The notes under the pieces were generated by a model that was not told where the DNA came from, made no database searches, and was given only the letters and a program-made list of their open reading frames with translations. DNA of 64,000 nt from Beroe forskalii (taxonomy: Eukaryota; Ctenophora; Nuda; Beroida; Beroidae): contig WFMF01000545.1 in assembly GCA_011033025.1 (NCBI GenBank), forward strand, positions 1 to 64,000. Reading direction: 5' to 3'. Below are positions 21,784-31,739 of this stretch, piece by piece. A program made the translations under genes and the position numbers. Numbering within the stretch: position 1 is the first letter of the stretch; every line of letters begins with the position of its first letter.

Positions 21784-24188
21784 CCTGACATCCCCTGGAA
21801 GAGACTAGTCCACCTGCTCGACCCTCCTGCTGTAGCAGCACCAGAAACCCATGCAGAGTGCAAGGAACTGGTGGAAATACTGGAAAACCTCAACTACCCT
21901 GTCAGAAAGTGCCTAGTGAGTTGGTACCGGGTCAAGTTCAAGTTCTACTTCAAGGCGAGTGTGTTACCGGAAATCCTGACGATGTTGGATGTCTACACCG
22001 GGTTAGAAGCGTTTGAAATGATAGTACAGTTGCTGGGACGAAGTGTGCCACAGTTCATGTACTCTTTTCTCTTGCTGGAAGAGATTGATACGACGTTCCG
22101 GAAACAGGTTATTTTCACGGATATCAACACGATATTGCTCGAGATTGAAGGAGTGAGGATGCTCTTCAGGAATAGCTGTATTGAGTTTTACAAGCAGGGA
22201 TTTGACTGCTTTGACAGTATTGCTCAGCAATCTGAGAATCGTAACGAACGCCTGAAGAAGTTCGACGTTATAAACCAGAGCCTCAGTTACCTGTATTTGT
22301 TCGATGACTTGGCTTACGACGCGGTGTTACATGTGCTGAACACGAGAATAAGAGAGTTTATAACGGGTAACTTCTCAGGTTCTTCTCTTAATACAAGCAT
22401 CATCGGATCTGTTATAGCTTGGCTTGTTACTTCCGTTCTGCCCTTCATCCAATTCATTACGCAACACTTACAAACCCCACCCAACCTGGAAATGTGGAAG
22501 AAAAGACTCGAGTTTTTCTGCTACAAAACCATCGCTACAGTCAGGATCAATGACTTGTTCGAGATCATGGTTGACTACCCTGAATCCCAAATTGCGGTCA
22601 TGGACATCAAGACTTGTCTCAGTGAAGTGCAGTGCAAGAAATACCTGATTAAAACAGTTCAGGACATGTTTAAAGAGCGGCTGCTGCACCCCGGAGCCAA
22701 CACAGAAGACATTATAACGCAGTATTCCTCCGCTATCAAAGTCCTGAGATTCCTGGACCCTTCCGGCACAATCCTAGAGAAGGTGTGCTCTCCCCTCCGA
22801 CATTACCTCAAGAACAGAGACGACACGATCCGGTGCATCCTCAACTCCTTGCTTAGTCAGGAAGACAACGAGTTAACGAGGGAGCTGACTTCCACCTCGG
22901 GCAACCTGTTCAACAGCAACGAGGATAGCGATCTGGAGACCGAGGGATGGGAGGAGTGGAAGCCAGAGTCCCGGGACATGCCGTCAGACACCAAGGCGTC
23001 CAAGTCAGCGGACATCATCACGACCCTGTGCAGTATTTACGGAAGTGCTGATGTGTTCGTCAACGAGTATCGGAATCTCATTGCTGAGAAGTTACTGACG
23101 ACTTCTAGTTATGATATCAGCTTGGAGATGCGGAGTTTGGAGCTCCTTAGGGTCGGTTTTGGGGAGGATTTGTGCCAAAGTCGGATCATGTTGCAAGACA
23201 TTGTGGATTCAGGACGGAATCATGGCAATATCATGACTCAAGCTCAGACGAAACTGGCGTTTGACATCAATGTTATCATAATTTCACAGGTGTTCTGGCC
23301 CAATCTTCGACAAGAAGATGTTACGATTTACAAGCCCCTGCAAGACTTCCTTCAGGGCGAATACACCAAGTCTTTCTCCGAACTGAAGCGTAACCGAACA
23401 CTGGAATGGAAGCTCAACCTGGGGTTTGTAGAACTGGACTTAGAGTTCGCGGATAGGACACTTTCCTTCACCGTATCACCAATACAAGCTACAATCATCT
23501 CCTGCTTTGAAGAGAGCAACAAGTGCCACGCTGACACCATATCCACGACTGTAGGACTGTCTCTGAGTCAGACCCGGAAGAAACTAGCGTTCTGGGTGAC
23601 GAATGGTCTGCTCAAGGAGACGTCTAAAGACATGTTCGAGTTGAAGGAGGACGTGTCCGCTACTAGACAAGTTGTGGTGGAGGAGATGGACAGTGCAATG
23701 GTAAAGATAGAGCAAGTTAGGGAGGAAGAGTTGGAAGGGTTTACTAACTTTGTGATGGGCCTCATCAACCAATCTGGACAGGTAAGAAAATCACAGCTAC
23801 TAAGCATTTGTACGGTCTTCACAGTGCCCAATTTGTGTGCTTTTCATTCATTGTGTACAGTGGCTTGAATTTAATTAATAAGTTGATTTTAAAAATCATT
23901 AAATCACCGCATTGCATCTTGGCTTCTGCCTTATGTACATACCACTTACTGAACCCTTGCCTTACGTGGCCCTTTAAACTAAATTATCGAAGTGAAATCA
24001 TTTAAAATAAAACAGCAACCTTTCCTCAGATCACTGTTGAGCGAGTGCACAAGCTGCTGTCAATGTTACTATCTGATTCGGTGGCAGGACAACTCACAGA
24101 GGAAGAAGTTAAAACGTTCCTCGACAAGAAAGTGAAGCAGAAACTGTTGGTTTACTCCGGTGGGGTTTACAAGAAGTGTAATAAGTGA
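21754..24188 (+). CDS. ANAPC2: ANAPC2, cullin-like subunit of the anaphase-promoting complex
   Basis: Exons 21754-23781 (donor GTAAGA) and 24030-24188 (acceptor TTTCCTCAG, stop TGA) join in frame to about 728 residues; the human protein has 822, so roughly 90 N-terminal residues are encoded upstream. Family blocks visible include LLHPGANTEDIITQYSSAIK, SADIITTLCSIYGSADVFVN, EYRNLIAEKLL, LELLRVGFGE, LADRTLSFTVSPIQA and, in the last exon, the winged-helix APC2 box ending KQKLLVYSGGVYKK. The acidic loop before the cullin domain (EDSDLETEGWEEW) is also typical. APC2 is the cullin scaffold that holds the RING subunit APC11 and builds ubiquitin chains on mitotic substrates in the nucleus and cytoplasm. 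I start at the ATG after the second acceptor; the first (21685) is equally in frame. ATTAAA near 24416 may be the polyadenylation signal. Confidence 0.93.
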
Positions 24189-25825
24189 TGAAGGGGTGTT
24201 AGAAATTGCAGTTTATTTCTTTATTTGCAATTGCTGTTACTTTCGTAATGAAAAAATGAAATGGCCAAATGTAGGTTTCATTGGGAACTTGATGACTATG
24301 ATTCTACAATTAAAACTATGCGTTGTATCAAATATTTATCTGTATATCTTCATCGAATTATGTTCATACTTATCTACTGTTTAACTTTTCTAACTGATTA
24401 CAATTTTTACCGTAATTAAAATTTTGAGCGGGAAGAACTGAGGCGCGATCGTCTTTCGCAAAACTACTTGTGCAGTTAGCGCGCACGACCCTACAAAACT
24501 TTAATTAAGTAGAATTCATGGCATTTTTCATGAGATAAATTTCAAAAGTACGAAGTTCTATGGGCGTGGCTGGCTTTAATCGGTGAAAGTTCCATCAATA
24601 TTGAGTCGATTTAAATCTAAATTTGGGCATGGGCGTCAATACTATGAACAATTCTAACAGGCGTCAACAGTCGAAGATTGATGAACTAAGAACACATTTC
24701 TGAATGGTAAATGGTAATTCTAATTCTAATGGTAATAACCAGAACACAATAATTTCATACTCGCTAACTGACACCAAGTACTTTCAGAGAAAATCATATG
24801 TAAATTCTAACTCCCAAATCCTTTGAATCATATAAGAAACATAACTACAGTCTTAACCAATGCTAATTGGATTGATATGAACTTTTGAATAGGAAAAAGA
24901 ACTAACTTTTATACACCATAAATCCTTTCTTGACTATTCTATTCAATTCAAACCACCATTTTGCTGTTGGTTTATAATTCAAAGAAGGAAAAGCTATGAA
25001 ATACTTTCAAAATTGCCTATCAGCAGGAATTCATATGTAGAGACAAGAGATCGTTCACATATTACGTAATCAAGTATTAGGGGGTTGACGAGGCTTTCCA
25101 AATGATTAAAAATTTAATTTCATGTGATGAAACATATACAACTATATGACGTTGAATTAGGCCAGAAAGTGAAACCACAATAACGTGAACGGTCCCTAAG
25201 AGCAAGAAGCTAAGAAAATAAAGTCCTAGACTTCGACAGCCTCATACCAGTATGGCAAGAACTGCTTATAATATCAAAACAAATATTAAAGGATACACAA
25301 GAGGTTAAGGTTATCTGGGTTATTTTAACGCATTCTTAAGACATACAAAACTGTAAACTTCATATTATGTTAAACCTTACATGTTTTTAAGTTAGAGATA
25401 AACTAACGTATTTCAAACATGAGGCATGGATCGAAATAGCAAGAAACAATGTTTTTTTGTACAAAACAAATATCTTTTATCTGTCCACTAAGTTTTGGGA
25501 AAAATTTCAAAAATAATAGGAAAAAAATATTATATTGAATATTTAATTATTAAACTTATATAAAAAATTGGGAATATATATATTAATGAAAATTAAAAAT
25601 TTTAATGAGTATTTTTCTCCTATTGAAACCTTGAGCCTTGGTTTGGAATGCAGATCCTTGAAAGTTGCGGTTGTATCGATTCTACTCGGAAAATAGGGAC
25701 ACTGACACTCCTCTATAATTTGGTAGATTTTTAATCAAGTACACGGGTAGTGTGGTTCCGAACGATTTTTAAACAAAACTAATGCAGTTAAACATGGTGA
25801 TTGGTGAGCATGTCAATTCTCTCTT
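24189..25825. other. no gene seen; ANAPC2 3' flank
   Basis: AT-rich intergenic sequence without convincing ORFs. The region around 25400-25620 is extremely A/T-rich. Confidence 0.5.
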
Positions 25826-26345
25826 TTATATATTTACTAGCAGCCCCGGTGGGCCTGCTTGTTGCTAAAATACAGCTCACCATGGCACTACGGGCCGCCT
25901 CGTCTGCAAATTTCTACCAACGCGATATAAATCAAGTTAATACTTTTTTTACCGCATCAAAAACTAATAAAAAATTTCAATTGGCCTTTATTTAGCCGGC
26001 CAATTTTAACCGGCCCGATGGGCAAACATCAAAATATTTTTTGAATCATCTGACCGTCCCCTTGGACAAAAACTTTTCAAGCAGTTGCCAAAGCAAGGAA
26101 TTTTTGCTCAAAATAGCCACGGAAACCAAAGTCAATGAATTGCATCAAAAAATTCCTCAGTCTTTCATCACGATTTAGATCGTTATCTACGTGTTTTATA
26201 ACTATGTTATCTAAACACTGTATAAACCAAGTGATAAAAGATTTATTTAACGTAAATTAACTGGCGTTTTAAGTTTTAACCTCCCTTTGGACAAAAATTA
26301 CGGCCAATTAGGTATTTAAAAACCTAGGCATCGGGATTTTCAAAT
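25826..26345. repeat. dispersed repeat with GCCGGCC motifs
   Basis: ATTTACTAGCAGCCCCGGTG at about 25836 recalls the motif at about 17718. TTAGCCGGCCAATTTTAACC at about 25992 and CCTTTGGACAAAAATTACGG at about 26284 recur, rearranged, at 28503-28620. ORF1-element copy 2 lies between the two occurrences, so these may be parts of one older element split by later insertions. Confidence 0.45.
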
Positions 26346-26694
26346 ATGTCAAATTGTTATGTTCATGAATAACATCATATTACCAACTAAAATACGGCGT
26401 TTAATTTCATTTCTCTGTTCTTGTTACACCATTCATGAATTCTATATTTAGCAATTCCTCCTGGAACAACAGTCCTTCATCCTCAAAAACTGATTCTCTC
26501 TTTTACTAAATCTAGTCTCGTATACAGACTTTATGAATTTTAACGATACTGTTTCACAGCATGCCTCGCCTTGTTGTCATTTTCACTGGGAAATGCGGTT
26601 TGTGCCGGGCGCTCAATCGGTCGCAATTTTGGTGAAAAATTGGTAAAAATCGGAAAAACTGTAATGCGCGAAGTTATATTGTTGGAAAATACCG

Positions 26695-26965
26695 CGCTAA
26701 GCCGCGCGCAGCATTTTGGCCCTTTTAGAACACGAAAATGTTCCAAAAGTGCCAATTTGGCCCCCGGAACACGAAGCTATTCCAAAGGGCCATCTTTTGC
26801 CCTTTTGGAACACGAAGCTATTCCAAAAGGGCCAATTTAACCCTTTGGAACACGGATACTGTTCCAAAAGGGCCAAACGAAAAAATAGGTATCGAATAGG
26901 TATCGAATAGGTATCAAATAGTAAATATTCCATATGACTATTTTGAATTTGGCCCTTTTAGAACA
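26695..26965. repeat. hairpin array of GGCCCTTTTGGAAC words
   Basis: TTTGGCCCTTTTGGAACACG and its inverse ATTCCAAAAGGGCCAA alternate at least five times, each pair forming a 12-15 bp stem with a short GAAGCTA-type loop. Three units of AATAGGTATCG (26884-26920) break the array. It has the same build as the array at 58233-59355 but an unrelated word. Confidence 0.8.
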
Positions 26966-27035
26966 CCGTACGCACGCACGCAACCTCCACATTTGGAGGG
27001 TCAGATCACATTTGTGCACTCGTCCTCCAGTTCCC

Positions 27036-27106
27036 AAGCCCGCATAGGTGTTTGCTAAACACCTATACGATACGCGCGCAGCGGGTACAAACACCTATGC
27101 GGGCTT
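27036..27106. repeat. 19-bp-arm inverted repeat
   Basis: AAGCCCGCATAGGTGTTTG at 27036-27054 is inverted at 27088-27106. The segment GCGGGCTTAGGAACA after it recurs at about 58767, so the 58.2-59.4 kb palindrome carries a relative of this piece. Confidence 0.85.
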
Positions 27107-27235
27107 AGGAACATAAGTGTGTGTACGCGCCGCGCGCTTCCCTATGGGACACAGGGGTATTCACTATTCGTGCTTATGAATTTAACACTAACAGTACATA
27201 AGCCAAGTAACAAAAGTTTCATCCGACCTTAGACC

Positions 27236-28352
27236 TAATAATAATATATAATATAATTATTTTGCCATACAGCAACTCGATTAGACATTAAACTTATGCC
27301 ATCACATTTTATCATTTTAGCATGTACCCTTACTAAGGTACTCAGAATACAACTATCTATTTTGCATACCAAAATTGTTTGAAAGTCCCTAGAAATTGAC
27401 AATCAGTACACATTGCACGCTAGAGTTCAGGTGCTTGATCACACTATCTTCTCAACACTGTTGACAACCCCACTTCTGATGAAATGTCTCTTGTTAGGCT
27501 CATCAACCTTCTTCCTCTTCAGCTCTGCTATTAGAGTCCTGTGTGCAGCTCTTTCATCATGGGACCTGTCTGGAGACAGGAACACCATCTTATACTTGTC
27601 CCTTTTGCTTAGTTGGGGAGACTTAGAAATGACATCTGATACAATCGAGGAACTGGTCAAAGTAACCCTTACAGGCCGTGGCCTTCCATCCTTAACCTTG
27701 CCCACTCGAGAAACCTCCATCTTTGGTTTCTCTCCAATCTCTTCCATAATGCTGCACATCTTCACATTGAGGTCCTCCTCTGCCAGACCAAACACCATGA
27801 TATTGCGGCTCCTGTCCTCCTCCTCAACAACTGTCTTCACTACAGACACAATGCTGGCTGGTGTGACTGATGACTGCCCTTGCTGTCCTGACTTCACAAC
27901 AGAGCTGTAGCTCTTGAACTCCTCTTTGACTGTTTCCTGGACAGATGATTTCACACATGATGTGACTGCACTCAACTGTTCATCTTTAAACTCCAGCAAT
28001 TGCCTCTGAAGCTGTACCACATTCTCCTGCGACTCAATCAGTTTTCTTTGCAACACAACCATCTCACCAGAAGTTTGGTTGAGTGGAGATATCTTCTGAG
28101 ACTCATCATACTTCACCTGCAAGTTATGATTCTCCTCCTCCAATCCTCGAACAGTACGGTGCATATCTGTTATATGGACAAATGCTTGACACAGCATTGC
28201 AGCAAGTTTGCCCTTTTCAATTGTTTCACAGTGTTCAACAGTCAAATCCTTGGTACTTGGGCAAGACAGAATTCTTAATTTCCTCTTTATCCACTTATCC
28301 CACATGTCCACATTATCTTCAGTATGATCCATCACAACAACAAAACTTTGCA
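27236..28352 (-). mobile_element. ORF1-only LINE-like element, copy 2
   Basis: Reverse-strand copy. The 3' end is at 27236-27275 with the degenerate stem TTGCCATACAGCAA and an AT tail; the 5' end is near 28350. The protein frame 27439-28332 is open throughout. Compared with copy 1 it lacks three codons in the AEEDKEDLN segment. No MITE is inserted. There is no ORF2. Confidence 0.75.
27439..28332 (-). CDS. LINE ORF1-like RNA-binding protein, 297 aa (copy 2)
   Basis: Starts MDHTEDNVDMWDKWIKRK, the undisturbed family start. It has the coiled coil, then NIMVFGLAEE, the RPRPVRVTL block and the basic C-terminus ending VVNSVEKIV. An intact frame in a repeat points to a young insertion or to selection. 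A longer frame from 28356 adds eight residues from the 5' flank and is less likely. Confidence 0.7.
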   Translation of the reverse strand: MDHTEDNVDMWDKWIKRKLRILSCPSTKDLTVEHCETIEKGKLAAMLCQAFVHITDMHRTVRGLEEENHNLQVKYDESQKISPLNQTSGEMVVLQRKLIESQENVVQLQRQLLEFKDEQLSAVTSCVKSSVQETVKEEFKSYSSVVKSGQQGQSSVTPASIVSVVKTVVEEEDRSRNIMVFGLAEEDLNVKMCSIMEEIGEKPKMEVSRVGKVKDGRPRPVRVTLTSSSIVSDVISKSPQLSKRDKYKMVFLSPDRSHDERAAHRTLIAELKRKKVDEPNKRHFIRSGVVNSVEKIV

Positions 28353-28502
28353 ACAAAGGGGTTCTCCACCAAGGTGTCCAAATAAGAAATGTTCAGTGAC
28401 GAGTTACTTCATTCATAAAGTGATGCACCTTCACAAAATCAAAATTCAGAATTTTGATAAAAGTTACATAACAGGGCTAATCCTGCACACTACCTGAATC
28501 AA

Positions 28503-28625
28503 ATGGCCTTTAATTTAGCCGGCCCCATTTCAACCGGCCATTTTTTAACCGGCCCTTTGGACAAAAATCTCAAAGTCATTTTTGTCCTTAAGGGCCGGTT
28601 AAATAAGGGCCAATAAGATATCAGG
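28503..28625. repeat. GCCGGCC hairpin repeat
   Basis: AACCGGCCCTTTGGACAAAA is followed by the inverted TTTTGTCCTTAAGGGCCGGT, giving a stem of about 18 bp. It is related to 25980-26300. Confidence 0.6.
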
Positions 28626-29258
28626 TATCTTATTTTCTGATTTTTTGCCTTTTTTATGAAGTGTGATGAATAAATACCGTAATGTATTTAATCATTGTAT
28701 TTATGTTCTCTGTTGAGCAAATACAGTCATTTTCGTAGTCATTGTACTAATTTATTTATGTCTTTTTTGAATTTGTGTGCAGTTATTTGTTTCCATCTGA
28801 AGATTTTTACCTGTTCATTTGTTGGTGTAGATGATTGTGTGACTCTATGATTGTATTCGTAAAGTGATAAAGTTTCAAAGTCTTTATTGGTGCCCATCAA
28901 GGCTTTTAGTATATTCGTTATATTTCATTTATATCTATTTATTTCAATTAAGACTTATTATAAAATCAAATATTCAATGAAATTCTAAATTGTCAATTAT
29001 TTGTTCTTACATGGATAAAATCTTCTGACTTAGATCTTATCATGTTGATAGAGTACTAAAATTTTAATATGAGTGAGTGTATTTAATAAAACTGCTGTCT
29101 TTCATTGAATATGAGTGAGTGTATGATATTTCACCAGAGACTATCTCTCCCACCTTTTGTATACTGGTGTTGACAATTAAAATTGTTTATTACTTTCCAG
29201 GGTCAGAATAATGTTGTAGTCAGTTGCTGAATTCATTGGCTAGATAGTGAACTTCTTG
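28626..29258. other. no gene seen
   Basis: AT-rich. ATATGAGTGAGTGTAT occurs twice (about 29068 and 29110). TTACTTTCCAG near 29201 is a plausible splice acceptor for the following gene. Confidence 0.4.
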
Positions 29259-29654
29259 ATGTCTGATGCTGCAGTCGGCTCTCAAGCCATACCTCTTGGA
29301 GGGATTATTGGTATTGCAGTGGCAGCAATTGCCGTTATTATAGTTGCTGTCATTTTGTTATATCTCCTGTGCACAAGGCTTGTAATGAAGCCAAAACATG
29401 GTCCAGATCTTGAAAATTCCAATGTCATTTATTCTGAAGTAACCAAGAATACCAAAAAAGAGACTTCATCATCAGAATATGCTCAGGTTGAATTCAAAAA
29501 ATCAGAAAAATTTAAAGAGCAGAAAAAGAATAAAAAGAAGAAAACCAAAAGTAAGGAAAAGGCTCCAATTTATGCAGAAATCCAGGGACATCAAAACATG
29601 ATTCATTCTCCAGAGCCAGCATATGCTAACATCAACATTCAATCATCTGTATGA
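29259..29654 (+). CDS. single-pass membrane protein or receptor tail with ITIM-like tyrosines
   Basis: 131 codons from ATG 29259. Residues 11-38 are one strongly hydrophobic helix (IPLGGIIGIAVAAIAV...LLYLLC). The tail is Lys-rich and Ser-rich with four tyrosines: VIYSEV, SEYAQV, PIYAEI and PAYANI. The first two fit the ITIM pattern [SIVL]xYxx[ILV]; the others differ only at position -2. Such motifs recruit SH2 proteins such as SHP phosphatases or, if the +2 residues suit, Grb2-type adaptors. There is no signal peptide before the helix, so this may be the last exon of a receptor: an AG within GATGCTGCAG (about 29272) would open it in phase 1, common for extracellular-domain receptors. Upstream exons were not found, and an in-frame stop precedes the ATG. 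The family is not recognised beyond this. Confidence 0.55.
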   Translation: MSDAAVGSQAIPLGGIIGIAVAAIAVIIVAVILLYLLCTRLVMKPKHGPDLENSNVIYSEVTKNTKKETSSSEYAQVEFKKSEKFKEQKKNKKKKTKSKEKAPIYAEIQGHQNMIHSPEPAYANINIQSSV

Positions 29655-29777
29655 GTTATGTTTCTTAAACATAGTGTTTAAAAATATCTATTGAACATAA
29701 ACTCATAAAAAGTACAAATATATTATCTTGAAGTATTAATATTTTGTCTATATATTCTTCCAAGATGTACTTAATCT

Positions 29778-30385
29778 GGTAAATTGAGCGATCCGTTGAG
29801 GCCAGTATCACGCCAGTACCGCGCCAGTAGCATGCCAGTATCACGCCAGTATCGCGCCAGTATCAGGTTTTCCTCACGCCAGATCGCCGCTGTCACGCCA
29901 ATATCGCGCAAGTATCCGCCAGTAGCGCCAGTAGCACGCCAGTAACGCGCCATCATCCAGTATCACGCCAGTACTGCGCCAGTAAGCCAATATCAAAAGT
30001 ATCGCGCCAGTCGAAGCTAACTTAAAGCCAGGACGCCAGTAACACGCCAGTATATGATCTGATACTGGCATGCTACTGGCGTCCAGGCTTTAAGTAAGTG
30101 TCAACTGGCGCGATACTGGCGCGATACTGGCGTGATACTGGCGTGATACTGGCGCGGTACAGGCGTGATACTGGCGCGATACTGGCGTGCTACTGGCGCG
30201 CTACTGGCGTGCTACTGGCGCGCTACTGGCGCCCTACTGGCGTGATACTGGCGCGATACCGGCGCGATAACGGCGCGATAACGGCGCGATAACGGCGTGA
30301 GATAGGCCTGATACTGGCGTGATACTGGCGCGGTGCTGGCGTGATACTGGCGCGATACTGGCCTCGACGGATCGCTCAATTTACC
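29778..30385. mobile_element. 608-bp foldback element with 8-bp TSD, satellite arms
   Basis: CTTAATCT is duplicated exactly at 29770-29777 and 30386-30393. The ends GGTAAATTGAGCGATCCGT and its inverse are TIRs with at most one mismatch. The arms consist of about 25 units each of 10-11 bp, CACGCCAGTAT variants on the left and GTGATACTGGC on the right, so the element folds back on itself almost completely. The 8-bp duplication is as in hAT. No coding capacity. Confidence 0.92.
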
Positions 30386-30393
30386 CTTAATCT

Positions 30394-31739
30394 TAACCAA
30401 TTAATGAAAATATTATATAGAACAGATTTGGACATGCTGATTGCTCCCAAACCTGCCAGATTGTTATAAGTAGGGTGTTCTCAAATTGTAGTTTAGCCAT
30501 TATATATTTTACTTTCATGGAACCAATCACCAATGGATGTTTTTTAATTATTATATATGCAATGCAAGTGGAAACAATATGGTTCTACAACCTTTAGTTC
30601 CATATATACATAAAACCTAAACATTATGTGGTGTGAGACCTTTGGTAGTATATATTCAAATATACATTCAAATATATTTGACCAACAAAGGTCATATCCA
30701 AGACATTAACGTAGACTTATTTGATTGTGAATAGGAGAAATATAGACATTATCATAATTGATTTAAAATGCTGGACCTCAGTAATCAAGAATTACTATTA
30801 AAGGAGCAAATTGCCAGAGACATTGGAGAAGGTAACACCTCATATAATATATATTTGAGTACTTGGAACATATATAAGACTCTTCCCAATATTGCACTGT
30901 CTATAAAAAGTTTTAAAAAGAGTTTGAGAATTGTAATGATAAATCTGTTAAAGAATGTTCAAGAAGAAGAAGAAAAAGAATATGGCTTTTCCATTTTAAT
31001 TAAATTGTCATGCTGCATTGACCCTTTTTAGTTTGGAGTAGGTACTATTCAGAAGTCCTATGGCTATCAAGGTTTTGGGATCTTTGTAATGAAATTATTC
31101 TCATATAAGTATAATGTTAAAAGCTAATTTTGTCTCTTTGAGAATGGAAATATAATGGAAATTCACTTAGTTAAAGAATAGAAAAGTACAGGTTTTTGTG
31201 TTTATAATATTATCAGAGATAGGTGCAGCTGCACATAGTTTTTAAGACAAGTAAAAGGGGGTGCATAACATAGGTACATGATTAATTTTTATAAGTTAAT
31301 TTTTATTACTAATTATACAATGTTTTAATATTACATTTTTACTTTTTAATTGAATAATTATATGTTAAATGGATATGAAGCTATAAACATTGATGAGTTT
31401 TATTCTCGGTAGCCTAAGATAGCAGTGTTTGGCCAATTCTTGACAGAAGGTTACAAGACACATTTTATCCAGGCCATTCAGATACTAAACAACAGCACTC
31501 CTTCTTGAATTTCATCCCATTCACTACCTAAATCACATTTTCTTGAATTCATCCTACTAACTTACTAAAGTATATAAGTGTGCAAACATTATATTATGAT
31601 GTTTCAGTTGAACAATTTTAGGAAGTAAATTCATTCCTTCACCTAGGATACTTCAAAGGCTACTTGGTGTACCTGATGTAGGTTATATGCTAATATGTTA
31701 TGTGGTCTTTGCATCACTCCTGATTCCACAGATCATGTC
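30394..31739. other. sparse region; possible short 5' exon
   Basis: The ORF at 30768-31031 (+) starts MLDLSNQELLLKEQIARDIG and meets a possible donor (GAAG then GTAACA) after about 21 codons; beyond that its composition is AT-rich and unconvincing. It could be the first coding exon of a gene running into the damaged sequence to the right. Nothing else is seen. Confidence 0.25.

Noticed and set aside
29771-30400. A CRISPR-like array (short regular repeats)
   Set aside because: Units of 10-11 bp without spacers, inverted halves, TIRs and a TSD in an animal genome: a foldback transposon.
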